Notes: generated from the letters alone by a model not told the origin. A stretch of DNA of 64,000 nt from Rhodospirillales bacterium (GCA_023145215.1 JAGLED010000020.1:18625-82624); one strand, 5' to 3'; positions 52,878 to 62,680 are shown, counted from the first letter of the stretch. Numbers and translations: made by a program.

Positions 52878-53305
52878 CCGATCGTTCCGAACTGACGGCA
52901 AATCAGCTCGCGGTGCTGAAAACGCTGGAGAAATCCGGCCGCGCGATGACTGCATACGACATCCTCGACGACGTCCGCGATAAAGGGATCCGCGCACCAG
53001 TGCAGGTCTATCGTGCGTTGGAGCGGTTGATGGAAGGCGGGCACGTTCACAGGATCGAAAGCATGAATGCCTTCATCGCCTGCGCGCACGGGCACGAAGG
53101 CGATCAGGACCACGGACATTCGGAAGCCGTCGCCTTCGCCATCTGCGACGACTGCGGCGACGTTTCGGAAATTCCGGTTCCGAGGGCGGCTAAGACCATC
53201 GGCGCGATCACCGGCGAGAGCGGTTTCGTGACGGAGCGCACGGTGGTCGAGCTTCGGGGGCATTGCGCTCCCTGCCAGGGGCGTCAGGGCGAGCGCGCGA
53301 AATGA
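52874..53305 (+). CDS. zur: Zinc uptake regulator Zur (Fur family)
   Basis: A 143-residue Fur-family repressor. The winged helix lies at about residues 10-65 (LTANQLAVLKTLEKSGRAMTAYDIL; VYRALERLMEGGHVHRIES). The metal domain has the regulatory His/Cys segment (FIACAHGHEGDQDHGHSEAVAF) and the structural zinc cysteines CDDCGD and CAPC. Its place directly after znuCB, with ATGA overlaps on both sides, identifies it as Zur rather than Fur. It should act on the box at 51225-51239 and thus on its own operon. Confidence 0.94.
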   Translation: MTDRSELTANQLAVLKTLEKSGRAMTAYDILDDVRDKGIRAPVQVYRALERLMEGGHVHRIESMNAFIACAHGHEGDQDHGHSEAVAFAICDDCGDVSEIPVPRAAKTIGAITGESGFVTERTVVELRGHCAPCQGRQGERAK

Positions 53306-53946
53306 TCAAACGGACGGCGCTCGCATGTCTGGTGGCCATGTCGGCTTTTAGCCCGAACCACTTGTCGGCGCACCCGCATGTCTGGGCCGACGTGAAGGTC
53401 CGGGTATTGTTCGACGACAAGGGACAGGTTCGTGCGCTCCATCAATATTGGTTGTTCGACGATTATTATTCGGCGTTCGTGTTATCCGGCGCCGATATGA
53501 ACGGGGACGGCAAGCCGGATCAGGCGGCGCTCGACGAGGTGCTGGCCGAGAACATGAAGAACCTGAAGGAGTACGATTATTTCTCCCGCACCTGGTCGGG
53601 GGACGTCCGTGTCCAGACCGGTGCGCCCGGTGAACTGTCGACCGGGGTCAGGGGCAACCGGCTCGAAATGTCGTTCGTGCTGCCGCTCGCCGAACCGGTG
53701 GCGGCCAATGACCTACCGTTCCGCTACGCGATCTTCGATCCGACCTATTACATCGAAATGGTGCATGCCGAGGCCGAGGATGCCGTGACCCTCGATGCGG
53801 CGCCGAAAACCTGCAAGTCCAAGATCAGGCAACCCAACCCGAACCCCGAACAGGTCGCGTTGGCGGCGTCGCTGGACCAAACGCAGACCGCCGGCGACAC
53901 GCTCGGGATGTTCTTTGCCGAGACCGTCTACGTGACATGCGGCTGA
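53302..53946 (+). CDS. DUF1007 periplasmic protein, ZevA-like
   Basis: A 214-residue exported protein. A Sec signal (about residues 1-23) ends before HPHVWADVKVRVLF, the usual DUF1007 start with a His-rich N-terminus that could bind metal. Further markers are YWLFDDYYSAF and DMNGDGKPDQAAL, an EF-hand-like loop. ZevA of Haemophilus is of this family and works with the NicO-type ZevB in zinc uptake. Both genes are here, fused to the zinc operon by overlaps (ATGA with zur, 10 bp with the next gene). Confidence 0.87.
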   Translation: MIKRTALACLVAMSAFSPNHLSAHPHVWADVKVRVLFDDKGQVRALHQYWLFDDYYSAFVLSGADMNGDGKPDQAALDEVLAENMKNLKEYDYFSRTWSGDVRVQTGAPGELSTGVRGNRLEMSFVLPLAEPVAANDLPFRYAIFDPTYYIEMVHAEAEDAVTLDAAPKTCKSKIRQPNPNPEQVALAASLDQTQTAGDTLGMFFAETVYVTCG

Positions 53947-54890
53947 TTGCGGTTCTCGTCGCGGTTACAGCAATCGGGGTGCCGCTGGCCGCGTGGGCGG
54001 CGGCGGGCGATGTCGGGCCGATCGACCGGTTCACCGTCTGGGTCATGAACGAGCAGCGCGCCTTTCACCGTGAACTCACCGGCTATCTGCGCGATCTGGC
54101 GGCAGCGGGCGGCGCATGGCAGTTGGTATGGCCGTTGATCACGGCGAGTTTTCTGTATGGATTGTTTCATGCCGCCGGGCCGGGGCACGGCAAGGCGGTG
54201 GTCAGCAGCTATCTGTTGTCGCACAAGCAGACCATCCGCATCGGCATGTGGCTCGCGGCCGGCGCCGCATTCATGCAGGGGGTGGTGGCGGTCGTCATCG
54301 TCTATGGATTGGTCGCGGTGGCGGGCTGGTTGCCCCGCGATGCGCAGGGCGCCGTTTTATGGAGCGAGCGGGCGAGCTTCGCGCTGGTCGCGCTGTTGGG
54401 CGGGTATCTGCTTTGGCGGGCCGCCCGCAGCCTCAAAAACCGTATGCTCGGCGGGGACGGCCATCATCAGCATCATGACGGCCACCAACATCATGGTGAT
54501 AACTGCGGGCATGCGCATATGCCGACCGCGAAGGATGCGGCCCGTGTACACGATCTGAAATCGGCGCTGGGTGTGATCGCGTCGGTCGGCATCCGCCCCT
54601 GCAGCGGGGCGGTCATCGTGCTTGTCTTCGCCAGGGTCGCCGGCCTGCCGTGGGCGGGGATCGCCGCCGTCGCCGCGATGTCGGCGGGGACGGCGCTTGC
54701 GGTGTCGATGCTGGCGGCGTTTGCGGTGACGGCGCGGAATCTAGTGTCCAGGCTTTCGTGGATGGAAGGTTCACGTGCCGGGCTTGCGGCCGATTTGGCG
54801 GCACTGGCGGGTGGCCTGCTGATCCTGTTCGTCGGCGTCAGCCTGCTTGCCGCGGCATTCAGGCCGGCCCACCCCATTATCGGCGCTTAG
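53937..54890 (+). CDS. NicO/RcnA-type metal transporter, ZevB-like
   Basis: A 317-residue membrane protein with about six to seven hydrophobic segments. The HAAGPGHGKAVVSSYLL motif and the SVGIRPCSGAVIVLVFA motif are typical of NicO transporters. A cytoplasmic His-rich loop (GHHQHHDGHQHHGDNCGHAH, about residues 181-200) may buffer metal. The family is usually called nickel/cobalt efflux. Linkage to DUF1007, zur and znu favours zinc, as in ZevAB. It is the last gene of the znuCB-zur-zevAB run. Confidence 0.87.
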   Translation: MRLIAVLVAVTAIGVPLAAWAAAGDVGPIDRFTVWVMNEQRAFHRELTGYLRDLAAAGGAWQLVWPLITASFLYGLFHAAGPGHGKAVVSSYLLSHKQTIRIGMWLAAGAAFMQGVVAVVIVYGLVAVAGWLPRDAQGAVLWSERASFALVALLGGYLLWRAARSLKNRMLGGDGHHQHHDGHQHHGDNCGHAHMPTAKDAARVHDLKSALGVIASVGIRPCSGAVIVLVFARVAGLPWAGIAAVAAMSAGTALAVSMLAAFAVTARNLVSRLSWMEGSRAGLAADLAALAGGLLILFVGVSLLAAAFRPAHPIIGA

Positions 54891-54935
54891 AGATGTCACT
54901 ATCCCATTTTTTGGGACATTAAATCTCATTATCTG

Positions 54936-54963
54936 TTGATTTTCCCATTCAGCCGGGTATGAT
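54936..54963 (+). promoter_or_regulatory. Candidate sigma-70 promoter for sauS
   Basis: TTGATT (54936-54941) and TATGAT (54958-54963) are spaced by 16 bases, 57 bp before the sauS start. It follows a small hairpin (TCCCA/TGGGA, near 54902) that may end the zinc operon. Only the hexamer match supports it. Confidence 0.4.
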
Positions 54964-55019
54964 CTATACTCAGTTCTGTTCCAGAAAAATCATGCCCAGA
55001 GCAAACGCGAGGAAACGTC

Positions 55020-56450
55020 ATGAGCACCCAAGCTGCCGCCAAAGCGCCTGACCAAGGCCCCGAAAAGGAAATCATCCGTGGACTGATCGCCAAGGCGCGC
55101 GCCGCCATGGCCCAGTTTGCCAATGCCGATCAGGCCCGCGTGGATGAGGCCGTGACGGCCCTGGCGTGGGCGATCTACGAGCCGGGCCGCGCCCGCGAAC
55201 TGGCGGAGCTTGCGGTGGAAGATACCGGTCTCGGCAACGTCGAAAGCAAGATCATCAAGAACACCCGCAAGACGTTCGGTTGCCTGCGCGATCTCAGCCG
55301 CGTCAAATCGGTCGGTATCATCGAGGAAATTCCTGAAAAGGGTCTTGTGAAGTATGCCAAACCGGTCGGTGTCGTCGGCGCCGTGACGCCCAGCACCAAC
55401 CCGGCCGCGACGCCGGTCAACAAGGCGATGTTCGCGATCAAGGGCCGCAATGCCGTCATCATCGCGCCGTCGCCGGCGGGCCTCGGCACGACGACGAAAA
55501 CCGTCGATTACATGCGCGCCGAACTCGAAAAGATCGGGCTCCCGGCGGATCTGGTGCAGGTGCTGCCGGCTCCCGTGAACAAGCAGCTGACCCAGGAACT
55601 GATGAACCAGTGCGATCTGGTTGTCGTGACCGGCTCGCAGAACAACGTGAAGCGCGCCTATTCGTCGGGCACCCCGGCGATCGGCGTCGGCGCGGGGAAC
55701 GTGCCCGTCGTCATCGACGAGAGCGCGGATTTCGACGACGCGGCGGAAAAGATCACCATGTCGAAGATCTTCGATAACGCGACGTCATGCTCGTCCGAAA
55801 ACTCGGTGATCATCCTCGACAGCGTTTACGACGAGGCGATGGAAGCGCTGAAGCGCGCCGGTGGCTATCTCTGCACGGCGGAAGAAAAGCAGAAGGTAGA
55901 AGACAACCTCTGGGTCGACGGGCACCTCAACCGCCATGTCATCGCCAAGGACGCCGACGTGCTGGCCGACGTCTTCGGTTTGGGCGAGCAGGCGAAGGGC
56001 AACAAGTTTTTCATGGTCGAAGAGGGCGATACCAATCCCGAGAGCCCGTTCATCGACGAGAAGCTCTCGCTGGTGCTGACCGTCTACCGAGCCAAGGACA
56101 TGGACGATGTGGTGCGACAGCTGAACACGATCCTCGACGTCTGCGGCAAGGGGCACTCGGTCGGTATCCACACCAAGGAAGCGGCGCACGCGACGCGTCT
56201 CGCGGAAGAGATCGATGTGGTCCGCGTGCTGGTCAATCAGGCCCACACCTTCGGTAACGGTGGGGGCTACAACAACGGCCTCAATTTCACGCTGTCGATG
56301 GGCGGCGGGACGTGGGCCGGGAACTCGATTTCCGATAACCTCAACTACACCCACTTCATCAACATCACGCACCTGGTGAAGACGATACCGGAAGACAAAC
56401 CCTCCGAAGAAGAGCTGTTCGGCAGCTACTGGGAAAAGTTCGGGAAGTGA
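55020..56450 (+). CDS. sauS: Sulfoacetaldehyde dehydrogenase (acylating)
   Basis: A 476-residue CoA-acylating aldehyde dehydrogenase. The Cys nucleophile is Cys257 in FDNATSCSSENSVII, with the family segments VGVVGAVTPSTNPAATPVNKAM and VTGSQNNVKRAYSSGTPAIGVGAGNVPVVID. The FGNGGGYNNGLNFTLSMGGGTWAGNS end resembles SauS rather than ethanol-type AdhE. SauS interconverts sulfoacetyl-CoA and sulfoacetaldehyde. Two acyl-CoA ligase subunits follow after a REP-type element, and xsc lies at 24.8 kb, giving a coherent sulfoacetate route. Other acyl-CoA/aldehyde substrates cannot be excluded from sequence alone. Confidence 0.82.
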   Translation: MSTQAAAKAPDQGPEKEIIRGLIAKARAAMAQFANADQARVDEAVTALAWAIYEPGRARELAELAVEDTGLGNVESKIIKNTRKTFGCLRDLSRVKSVGIIEEIPEKGLVKYAKPVGVVGAVTPSTNPAATPVNKAMFAIKGRNAVIIAPSPAGLGTTTKTVDYMRAELEKIGLPADLVQVLPAPVNKQLTQELMNQCDLVVVTGSQNNVKRAYSSGTPAIGVGAGNVPVVIDESADFDDAAEKITMSKIFDNATSCSSENSVIILDSVYDEAMEALKRAGGYLCTAEEKQKVEDNLWVDGHLNRHVIAKDADVLADVFGLGEQAKGNKFFMVEEGDTNPESPFIDEKLSLVLTVYRAKDMDDVVRQLNTILDVCGKGHSVGIHTKEAAHATRLAEEIDVVRVLVNQAHTFGNGGGYNNGLNFTLSMGGGTWAGNSISDNLNYTHFINITHLVKTIPEDKPSEEELFGSYWEKFGK

Positions 56451-56463
56451 CGCTTTAGCGTTA

Positions 56464-56548
56464 CCCCGGCGCAGGCCGGGGTCCAGAGCGGCATGAAGTA
56501 GTTTAGAGACAGCCTTCTTGCATCCCTGGATTCCGGCGTTCGCCGGAA
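56464..56548. repeat. REP-type palindromic element between sauS and the ligase genes
   Basis: Two perfect hairpins flank an 49-base core: CCCCGGC-GCAG-GCCGGGG (56464-56481) and TTCCGGCG-TT-CGCCGGAA (56531-56548). The antisense reading gives the familiar VIPANAGIQ string of widespread bacterial intergenic repeats. It splits the operon and may set the expression ratio, or it could be a recent insertion. Confidence 0.75.
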
Positions 56549-56588
56549 TGACGAATAAACACGCAGGAAGACCAAGGGAAACATCCGA

Positions 56589-57718
56589 ATGAACTTCGAA
56601 GAATACGCGGCGAAGCCGCTGCTGGCTGCGAGCGGGATCAAGGTGCCTCAGAGCGTTTTGGTCTATCACGCCGACGCGGCGGCGGAAGCGGCAGAAAAAC
56701 TCGGCGGCTGCGTCGTCAAGGCGCAGGTCCCGACCGGCAAGCGTGGCAAGGCGGGGGGCATCAAGCTCGCCGACAGCCCCGACGAGGCGAAAGCACACGC
56801 CAGGGCGATCCTCGGCATGACCATCGGCATTCACACCGTCGAAAAGGTGCTGATCGAGGAGAAATCCGACATCCGCCGCGAATACTACGCGGCCGTCCTC
56901 AACGATCCGGTCTCGAAGGGGCCGATGGTCATGTTCTCGACCGAGGGCGGCATGGACATCGAGGAGATCGCCGCCGAGACGCCCGAGAAGCTGAAGAAAC
57001 ATGCGGTGGATATCCGCAACGGCTTCAGCCTCGAAGATGCGAACGCCATGCTCAAGGGCGTCGATCTGGAAGGCGCCGAAGCGGGTGTCGCCGATACGCT
57101 GGTGAAGCTCTACGACGCCTATATGGTCAACGACGCGGAACTGCTCGAGATCAATCCACTGATCGTCACCGGCGACGGTTCCGTCGTGGCGCTGGACTGC
57201 AAGTTCACCCTCGACGACAGCGCTATCAAGCGCCAGGAAGAGCTGGCCAAGAACGGCGCGCCGGAAAAGCTGACCGAGCTGGAAGCGCGCGGTGAGAGCG
57301 CCGGGATCAAGTACATCGAACTGGACGGCGACGTCTGCGTGCTGGCCAACGGTGCCGGTCTGACGATGACGACGATGGATGTCGTCCGCCATCACGGCGG
57401 TGCGCCCGCCAACTTCTGCGAGATCGGCGGCGAGGCCTATACCAAGGCCAGGTTCGCGCTCGAAATGGTACTCGCCAAGCCCGGGATCAAAAGCCTGGTG
57501 GTCAACTTCTGCGGCGCGTTCGCGCGCTGCGACGTGATGATGGAAGGGCTTCTGGGCGCTTGGGAAGAACTGAAACCCGACATTCCCGTCTTCTTTTCCA
57601 TCGCGGGGACCGGTGACGAGGAAGCGATCCGCATGCTGAAAGAGAAACTGAACATGGACCCGCTTCCGGACATGAGCGCCGCCTGCAAGGCTGCGGTGGA
57701 CGCCGCGAAAGGGGGTGC

Positions 57719-57722
<4 letters not shown>
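56589..57722 (+). CDS. ADP-forming acyl-CoA ligase beta subunit, SucC-like (probable sulfoacetate-CoA ligase)
   Basis: A 377-residue SucC-type subunit. The ATP-grasp half begins MNFEEYAAKPLLAASGIKVPQ and has VVKAQVPTGKRGKAGGIKLA and the metal/ATP segment LLEINPLIVTGDGSVVALDCKF. The C-terminal ligase half has LANGAGLTMTTMDVVRHHGG and GEAYTKARFALEMVL. The length fits SucC (about 388), but the gene sits next to sauS instead of a TCA cluster. In Bilophila, as I recall, a two-subunit ADP-forming ligase activates sulfoacetate (SauCD). Succinate or malate as substrate remains possible. It overlaps the alpha subunit by 4 bp (ATGA). Confidence 0.82.
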
Positions 57723-58594
<872 letters not shown>

Positions 58595-58738
58595 CCCGCA
58601 TAAATAGCGGCATCTCTGGCTAAGTCGCTCATTGCGTTTATTAAATTTAGGTCCAGCAATGTGACCTACGACACAGGCCCGGGTCTTCGTTGCGCTTACA
58701 CTTTCGTCAAATAGTGCAAAGTGGCGATGGAGACCCGC

Positions 58739-59911
58739 ATGCTTGATCAAAACGCGTCCGAAGAAGACGTCCAGCCATTCTCGTTCGTCGCCGATGACGA
58801 TCTCGCCCGCCGCGCCGAACTCGACCGGCCCCCCGAACTACCGCTCACCGAAGCGATCAGGCACGCGACCCGTGAAACCGGATCCGGCACGTCATGGCTG
58901 AAGGATTTCTGGGGGTGCCTGAACGGACCCGGAAAACTGTCGGCGAGCGAGTACTTCTATTACCGCCTTTATGCCGGGGAGCGGAACGCGAACGCGACCC
59001 AGCGCTATGTCGGCAAGGCGGCGCAGGCAAAGATGCATCGCCAGTGCTGCGATCCGAAATGGTTCGCGGCCGCGCTCGACAAGCTGCACTTTCTGACCGT
59101 CATGCATGGCGCCGGTGTTCCCGTGCCGCACACGGTGGCGGTTTTCGATCCGAAAAGCACGCGCGACCACCCGCAACTGATTTCCCGCATCGAAGCCTTG
59201 GAAGCGCTGCTTGAGATGCCGGGCAGTTATCCCATCTTCGCCAAGCCCATCGACGGTATGTACAGCATTGGCGCGTTGGCGATGACGGACGGCGGGAACG
59301 GCTGGGCCCATGTGCGCGGTGCCGGTCAGGTGCCCGTGAGCGAAGTCGCGGCCTATATGCAGCGCATGAGCGGGGAGGGCTATCTTTTACAGCGTACCCT
59401 CAACCCGCACCCGGATCTGCAGACCGCCATGGGCGGCACGGTCGGCACGGTGCGCTTCCTGGTGCTGTTGGGCGAGGACGGTCCGGTGATCGAAAGCGCG
59501 GTCATGAAGATTCCGACGGATGGCAACATCGCCGACAATTATTGGCGCACCGGCAACATGCTGGGGGCGCTGGATAAGGAGACCGGCGAGATCACCCGTG
59601 TCGTGACGGGCACCGGCCCGGCGCTCCGCGAACTTACGCACCACCCGGTGACGGAAGCCGAATTGATCGGTCTCAAGTTGCCGGAGTGGCATGTCGCGAG
59701 CGCACTGTGCCGCCGCGCGGCGATGGCGTTGCCGGGGCTTCGGACCCAGTCATGGGATATCGCGCTGACGAACCGCGGCCCGGTCGCGATCGAGATCAAT
59801 TGGGGCGGGGATTTGAACCTGCATCAATTGGCGCACGGGCGCGGCATCCTGTCGCCGACGATGATCGCCCATCTCATGCGCAACGGTTATACCGGCAAGC
59901 TGCCGGCGTGA
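58739..59911 (+). CDS. ATP-grasp protein of the sugar-transfer-associated type
   Basis: A 390-residue protein with a helical N-terminal third and an ATP-grasp-like C-terminal part. Visible are PIFAKPIDGMYSIGAL (the Lys strand), GYLLQRTLNPHPDL, GTVGTVRFLVLLGEDGPVIESAVMKIP and the metal-binding end VAIEINWGGDLNLHQLAHGRGILSP. This resembles the sugar-transfer-associated ATP-grasp family, whose substrates are mostly unknown. I chose ATG 58739 behind GGAG; ATG 58727 and GTG 58721 are alternatives. It follows the ligase genes and is convergent with ectR, with a 4-bp gap. Confidence 0.75.
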   Translation: MLDQNASEEDVQPFSFVADDDLARRAELDRPPELPLTEAIRHATRETGSGTSWLKDFWGCLNGPGKLSASEYFYYRLYAGERNANATQRYVGKAAQAKMHRQCCDPKWFAAALDKLHFLTVMHGAGVPVPHTVAVFDPKSTRDHPQLISRIEALEALLEMPGSYPIFAKPIDGMYSIGALAMTDGGNGWAHVRGAGQVPVSEVAAYMQRMSGEGYLLQRTLNPHPDLQTAMGGTVGTVRFLVLLGEDGPVIESAVMKIPTDGNIADNYWRTGNMLGALDKETGEITRVVTGTGPALRELTHHPVTEAELIGLKLPEWHVASALCRRAAMALPGLRTQSWDIALTNRGPVAIEINWGGDLNLHQLAHGRGILSPTMIAHLMRNGYTGKLPA

Positions 59912-59915
59912 TGAC

Positions 59916-60458
59916 TTATTCGTCGGTGTGACCGGCGGGGCCGAACTGAAGAATCGGCGCGGCGTCGATGTCGGACGCATCCAGCATCGCCGCCACTCGC
60001 TGCAGCGATGCCACCAGCATCGTCTGTTCCCAAGTGTCCAGCGGTTCGAACTTCTCGGCGAAGCGCTGGTGCAGCGCTTCCGGTGCCTGCTCCAGCATAA
60101 CGTGGCCGGCATCGGTCAGTTTCACGAAAACCTTGCGTTTGTCAGAAGTGCCGCGCGTCCGGGTCACAAGGCCCAGTTCTTCGAGTCTGGCGACCAGGGT
60201 CGTCACCGACGCCTGCGCCATGTGCACGCGGTCGGTGATCTCACCGACGGTGAGCTCGGGTTCCTCTTCCAGTGCCTGTAGCACCAGAAGCTGGGATGTC
60301 TTGAGACCGGTCGCGATTCGAAGCGCCTTGCCGTGAAGTTCGGTCGCGCGGAGGATCCGGCGGATCGAGATCAAAGCCTCGTTGAGTTTGTCCATATCCG
60401 CGGCTCCTGGGTCGTCATCCTCACGTCCGGATAACGATACATATCCCAGATATGACAT
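59916..60458 (-). CDS. ectR: MarR-family regulator of ectoine synthesis (EctR-like)
   Basis: A 180-residue MarR protein. The winged helix is clear: KTSQLLVLQALEEEPELTVGEITDRVHMAQASVTTLVARLEELGLVTRTRGTSDKRKVFVKLTDAG. Its divergent place upstream of ectA is that of EctR, the repressor of ectABC-ask operons described in methylotrophs and other bacteria. I chose ATG 60458 because GGAAGGTGGC precedes it; 60470 and 60497 would add up to 13 residues. The 227-bp gap to ectA contains a perfect inverted repeat at 60643-60663. Confidence 0.87.
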   Translation of the reverse strand: MSYLGYVSLSGREDDDPGAADMDKLNEALISIRRILRATELHGKALRIATGLKTSQLLVLQALEEEPELTVGEITDRVHMAQASVTTLVARLEELGLVTRTRGTSDKRKVFVKLTDAGHVMLEQAPEALHQRFAEKFEPLDTWEQTMLVASLQRVAAMLDASDIDAAPILQFGPAGHTDE

Positions 60459-60642
60459 GCCACCTTCCATGGTCTTTCGAGATAGACGCAAATCCATCGA
60501 TAATCAATAGATTTATAATGTCGTATCTTGATCCATTTTTGTCATGATGTTGCGGAAACATGAATTTTTTAAATTATTCAACGAATTTAACCGCACCCGG
60601 TTGACGCCTATCGGGTGAGGCGCTATGTCTCTCGCAACAAAA

Positions 60643-60663
60643 TTATATCGGTTGTTGATATAA
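60643..60663. promoter_or_regulatory. Inverted-repeat operator upstream of ectA
   Basis: TTATATC (60643-60649) and GATATAA (60657-60663) are perfect 7-bp arms around 7 bases. The repeat ends 22 bp before the ectA ATG, on the edge of the leader. An upstream TTGACG (60601) and TATGTC (60624) pair with 17-bp spacing might be the promoter. EctR or another regulator could bind here. Confidence 0.55.
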
Positions 60664-60685
60664 ATAACGAGGAACAGCAAGAACC

Positions 60686-61237
60686 ATGACGATTTCCGGA
60701 CGAGTTGACCGCGACGACCACGACCTGATCCTTCGACGCCCGACCCCCGAGGACGGGGTGGCCGTGAACGATCTCGTGGAGCAGTGCAAGCCGCTTGACG
60801 AGAACTCGGTCTACTGCAACCTGCTGCAATGCTCGCACTTTTCCGAGACCTGCTCGATCGCAGAACTCGACGGCGAGCCGGTCGGTTTTGTATCGGGCTA
60901 CATCGTGCCCGAGGAAGACAACAGCCTGTTCGTGTGGCAGGTGGCGGTGTCGCCGAAAGCGCGCGGCCTCAAGCTGGCCAAGCGCATGATCATCGATATC
61001 CTGCGCCGCCCGGCGTCGCGCGACGTGCGCAACATCAAGACGACGATCACGCCCGACAACAAGGCATCGCACGGCGTGTTCAAGTCCGTTGCGCGGGAAC
61101 TCGGCGCTGAAATCGAGCGCGATGTCCTGTTCGATGCGAAAGAACACTTCGACGGTCAGCAAAAGACCGAGGTGCTCTGGAACATCGGACCGTTCAAGCG
61201 GGCCGACCTGATGCCAGCACTGATGAGTGCCGCCTGA
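60686..61237 (+). CDS. ectA: L-2,4-diaminobutyrate acetyltransferase EctA
   Basis: A 183-residue GNAT enzyme that acetylates diaminobutyrate in the second step of ectoine synthesis. The family signature is easy to see: LILRRPTPEDGVAVNDLVEQCKPLDENSVYCNLLQCSHF near the N-terminus, GFVSGYIVPEEDNSLFVWQVAV, and the acetyl-CoA loop with KARGLKLAKRMI. The order ectA-ectB-ectC-ask is the classic osmoadaptation operon. Start ATG 60686 is preceded by AACGAGGAAC. Confidence 0.97.
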   Translation: MTISGRVDRDDHDLILRRPTPEDGVAVNDLVEQCKPLDENSVYCNLLQCSHFSETCSIAELDGEPVGFVSGYIVPEEDNSLFVWQVAVSPKARGLKLAKRMIIDILRRPASRDVRNIKTTITPDNKASHGVFKSVARELGAEIERDVLFDAKEHFDGQQKTEVLWNIGPFKRADLMPALMSAA

Positions 61238-61366
61238 TCGCCTGATCGACGCCAAATTTTCCGCAAATTCTGCTTTTAGAAGGCGTCCCTGGGCGAGGCC
61301 CGGCGACGCACAGCTAAAGCCAACTGACTTTCACAGACGATAGCAAAAAAGCGAGGTCTTTATATT

Positions 61367-62644
61367 ATGTCTATTTTCGAACGACGCGAATCCCAGGTTC
61401 AGAGCTACGCGCGCTCGTTCCCTGTCACGTTCGACAAAGCGCAGGGCGCGATCCTGACCGGCGAGGACGGGAAAGAGTACATCGACTTTCTTGCCGGCGC
61501 GGGCAGCCTGAACTATGGCCACAACGACCCCGACATGCGCGATGCGCTGGTCGAGTACATTCATTCCGGCGGCATTACGCATGGGCTCGATATGCATACG
61601 CGTGCGAAGGAAAAGTTCCTGACCGCGTTCGAGGACATTATCCTCAAGCCGCGCGACATGGACTATGTGCTTCAGTTTACCGGGCCGACCGGCACCAACG
61701 CCGTCGAAGCCGCGATGAAACTGGCACGTAAAGTGACCGGCCGCAGCAACATCATCTCGTTCACCAACGGCTTCCATGGCGTTTCGATGGGCGCGTTGGC
61801 CGCGACCGGCAACCAGCACCACCGGGGTGCGGCAGGCGTCGACATGGTCGGCACCACGCCGATGCCCTATGACGGCTATCTCGGCCACAATGTCGACAGC
61901 ACGGTATACCTTGACAAAGCCCTCGGCGATCCGTCGAGCGGCGTCGATCACCCGGCCGCCGTCATCGTCGAGTGCGTGCAGGGCGAAGGCGGGCTCACCG
62001 CCGCCAGCATGGAATGGTTGCAGAACGTCGAGAAAGTTTGCCGTAAGTATGACGTCCTGCTGATCGTCGATGACATCCAGGCGGGCTGTGGCCGCACCGG
62101 CACGTTCTTCAGCTTCGAGCCGGCCGGTATCAAACCTGACATCGTAACGTTGTCGAAATCGCTTTCCGGTTTCGGTCTGCCGTTCGCGGTGACGTTGATC
62201 GACCGCAAGCTCGACACCTGGAAGCCGGGTGAGCACAACGGCACGTTCCGCGGCAACAACCACGCCTTCATTACGGCAACCGCCGCGCTCGAGAAATTCT
62301 GGAAGGACGATAAGTTCGCCGAATCCGTCCGCAAGAAGGGCGAGTTGCTGAGAGAGGGTTTCGAGGCGATCCAGTCGAAATACGGTTCGCACGTCGTCGA
62401 ACTGCGTGGGCGTGGCATGATGCGTGGCATCGTCGTCAGCTCGGGCGAGTTGGCCGACGAAATCGTCGCCGAATCGTTCAAACGCGGTCTCGTGATCGAG
62501 ACGTCCGGCGCACACGGCGAGGTCGTGAAGTGCCTCGCGTCCCTGACCATCACCGAGGACGAACTGAAACGCGGCCTCGACATTCTCGGTCAGGCGTTCG
62601 ACGCCGCGATCGCAGGCGCCAAGGCGCCCGCGGCCGCCGAGTAA
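61367..62644 (+). CDS. ectB: Diaminobutyrate-2-oxoglutarate transaminase EctB
   Basis: A 425-residue class III aminotransferase that makes diaminobutyrate from aspartate semialdehyde and glutamate. PLP-fold motifs are GPTGTNAVEAAMKLARKVTGR, FHGVSMGALAATGN, LIVDDIQAGCGRTGTFFSFE and the PLP-Lys264 in VTLSKSLSGFGLPFA. The length and the N-terminal FERRESQVQSYARSFPVTF are those of EctB. It starts 129 bp after ectA and ends 36 bp before ectC. Confidence 0.97.
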   Translation: MSIFERRESQVQSYARSFPVTFDKAQGAILTGEDGKEYIDFLAGAGSLNYGHNDPDMRDALVEYIHSGGITHGLDMHTRAKEKFLTAFEDIILKPRDMDYVLQFTGPTGTNAVEAAMKLARKVTGRSNIISFTNGFHGVSMGALAATGNQHHRGAAGVDMVGTTPMPYDGYLGHNVDSTVYLDKALGDPSSGVDHPAAVIVECVQGEGGLTAASMEWLQNVEKVCRKYDVLLIVDDIQAGCGRTGTFFSFEPAGIKPDIVTLSKSLSGFGLPFAVTLIDRKLDTWKPGEHNGTFRGNNHAFITATAALEKFWKDDKFAESVRKKGELLREGFEAIQSKYGSHVVELRGRGMMRGIVVSSGELADEIVAESFKRGLVIETSGAHGEVVKCLASLTITEDELKRGLDILGQAFDAAIAGAKAPAAAE

Positions 62645-62680
62645 CCGAGCCTGACACAAGATACCCTGGAGGTAATCGAT

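Noticed and set aside
53937..54890. Nickel/cobalt exporter RcnA
   Set aside because: The NicO fold allows it, but the operon with zur, znuCB and a DUF1007 gene makes a ZevB-like zinc role more likely.
55785..57395. 536-residue minus-strand open frame spanning sauS and the ligase gene
   Set aside because: It contains the VIPANAGIQ string, which marks a palindromic repeat read as protein, and is antisense to two well-supported genes.
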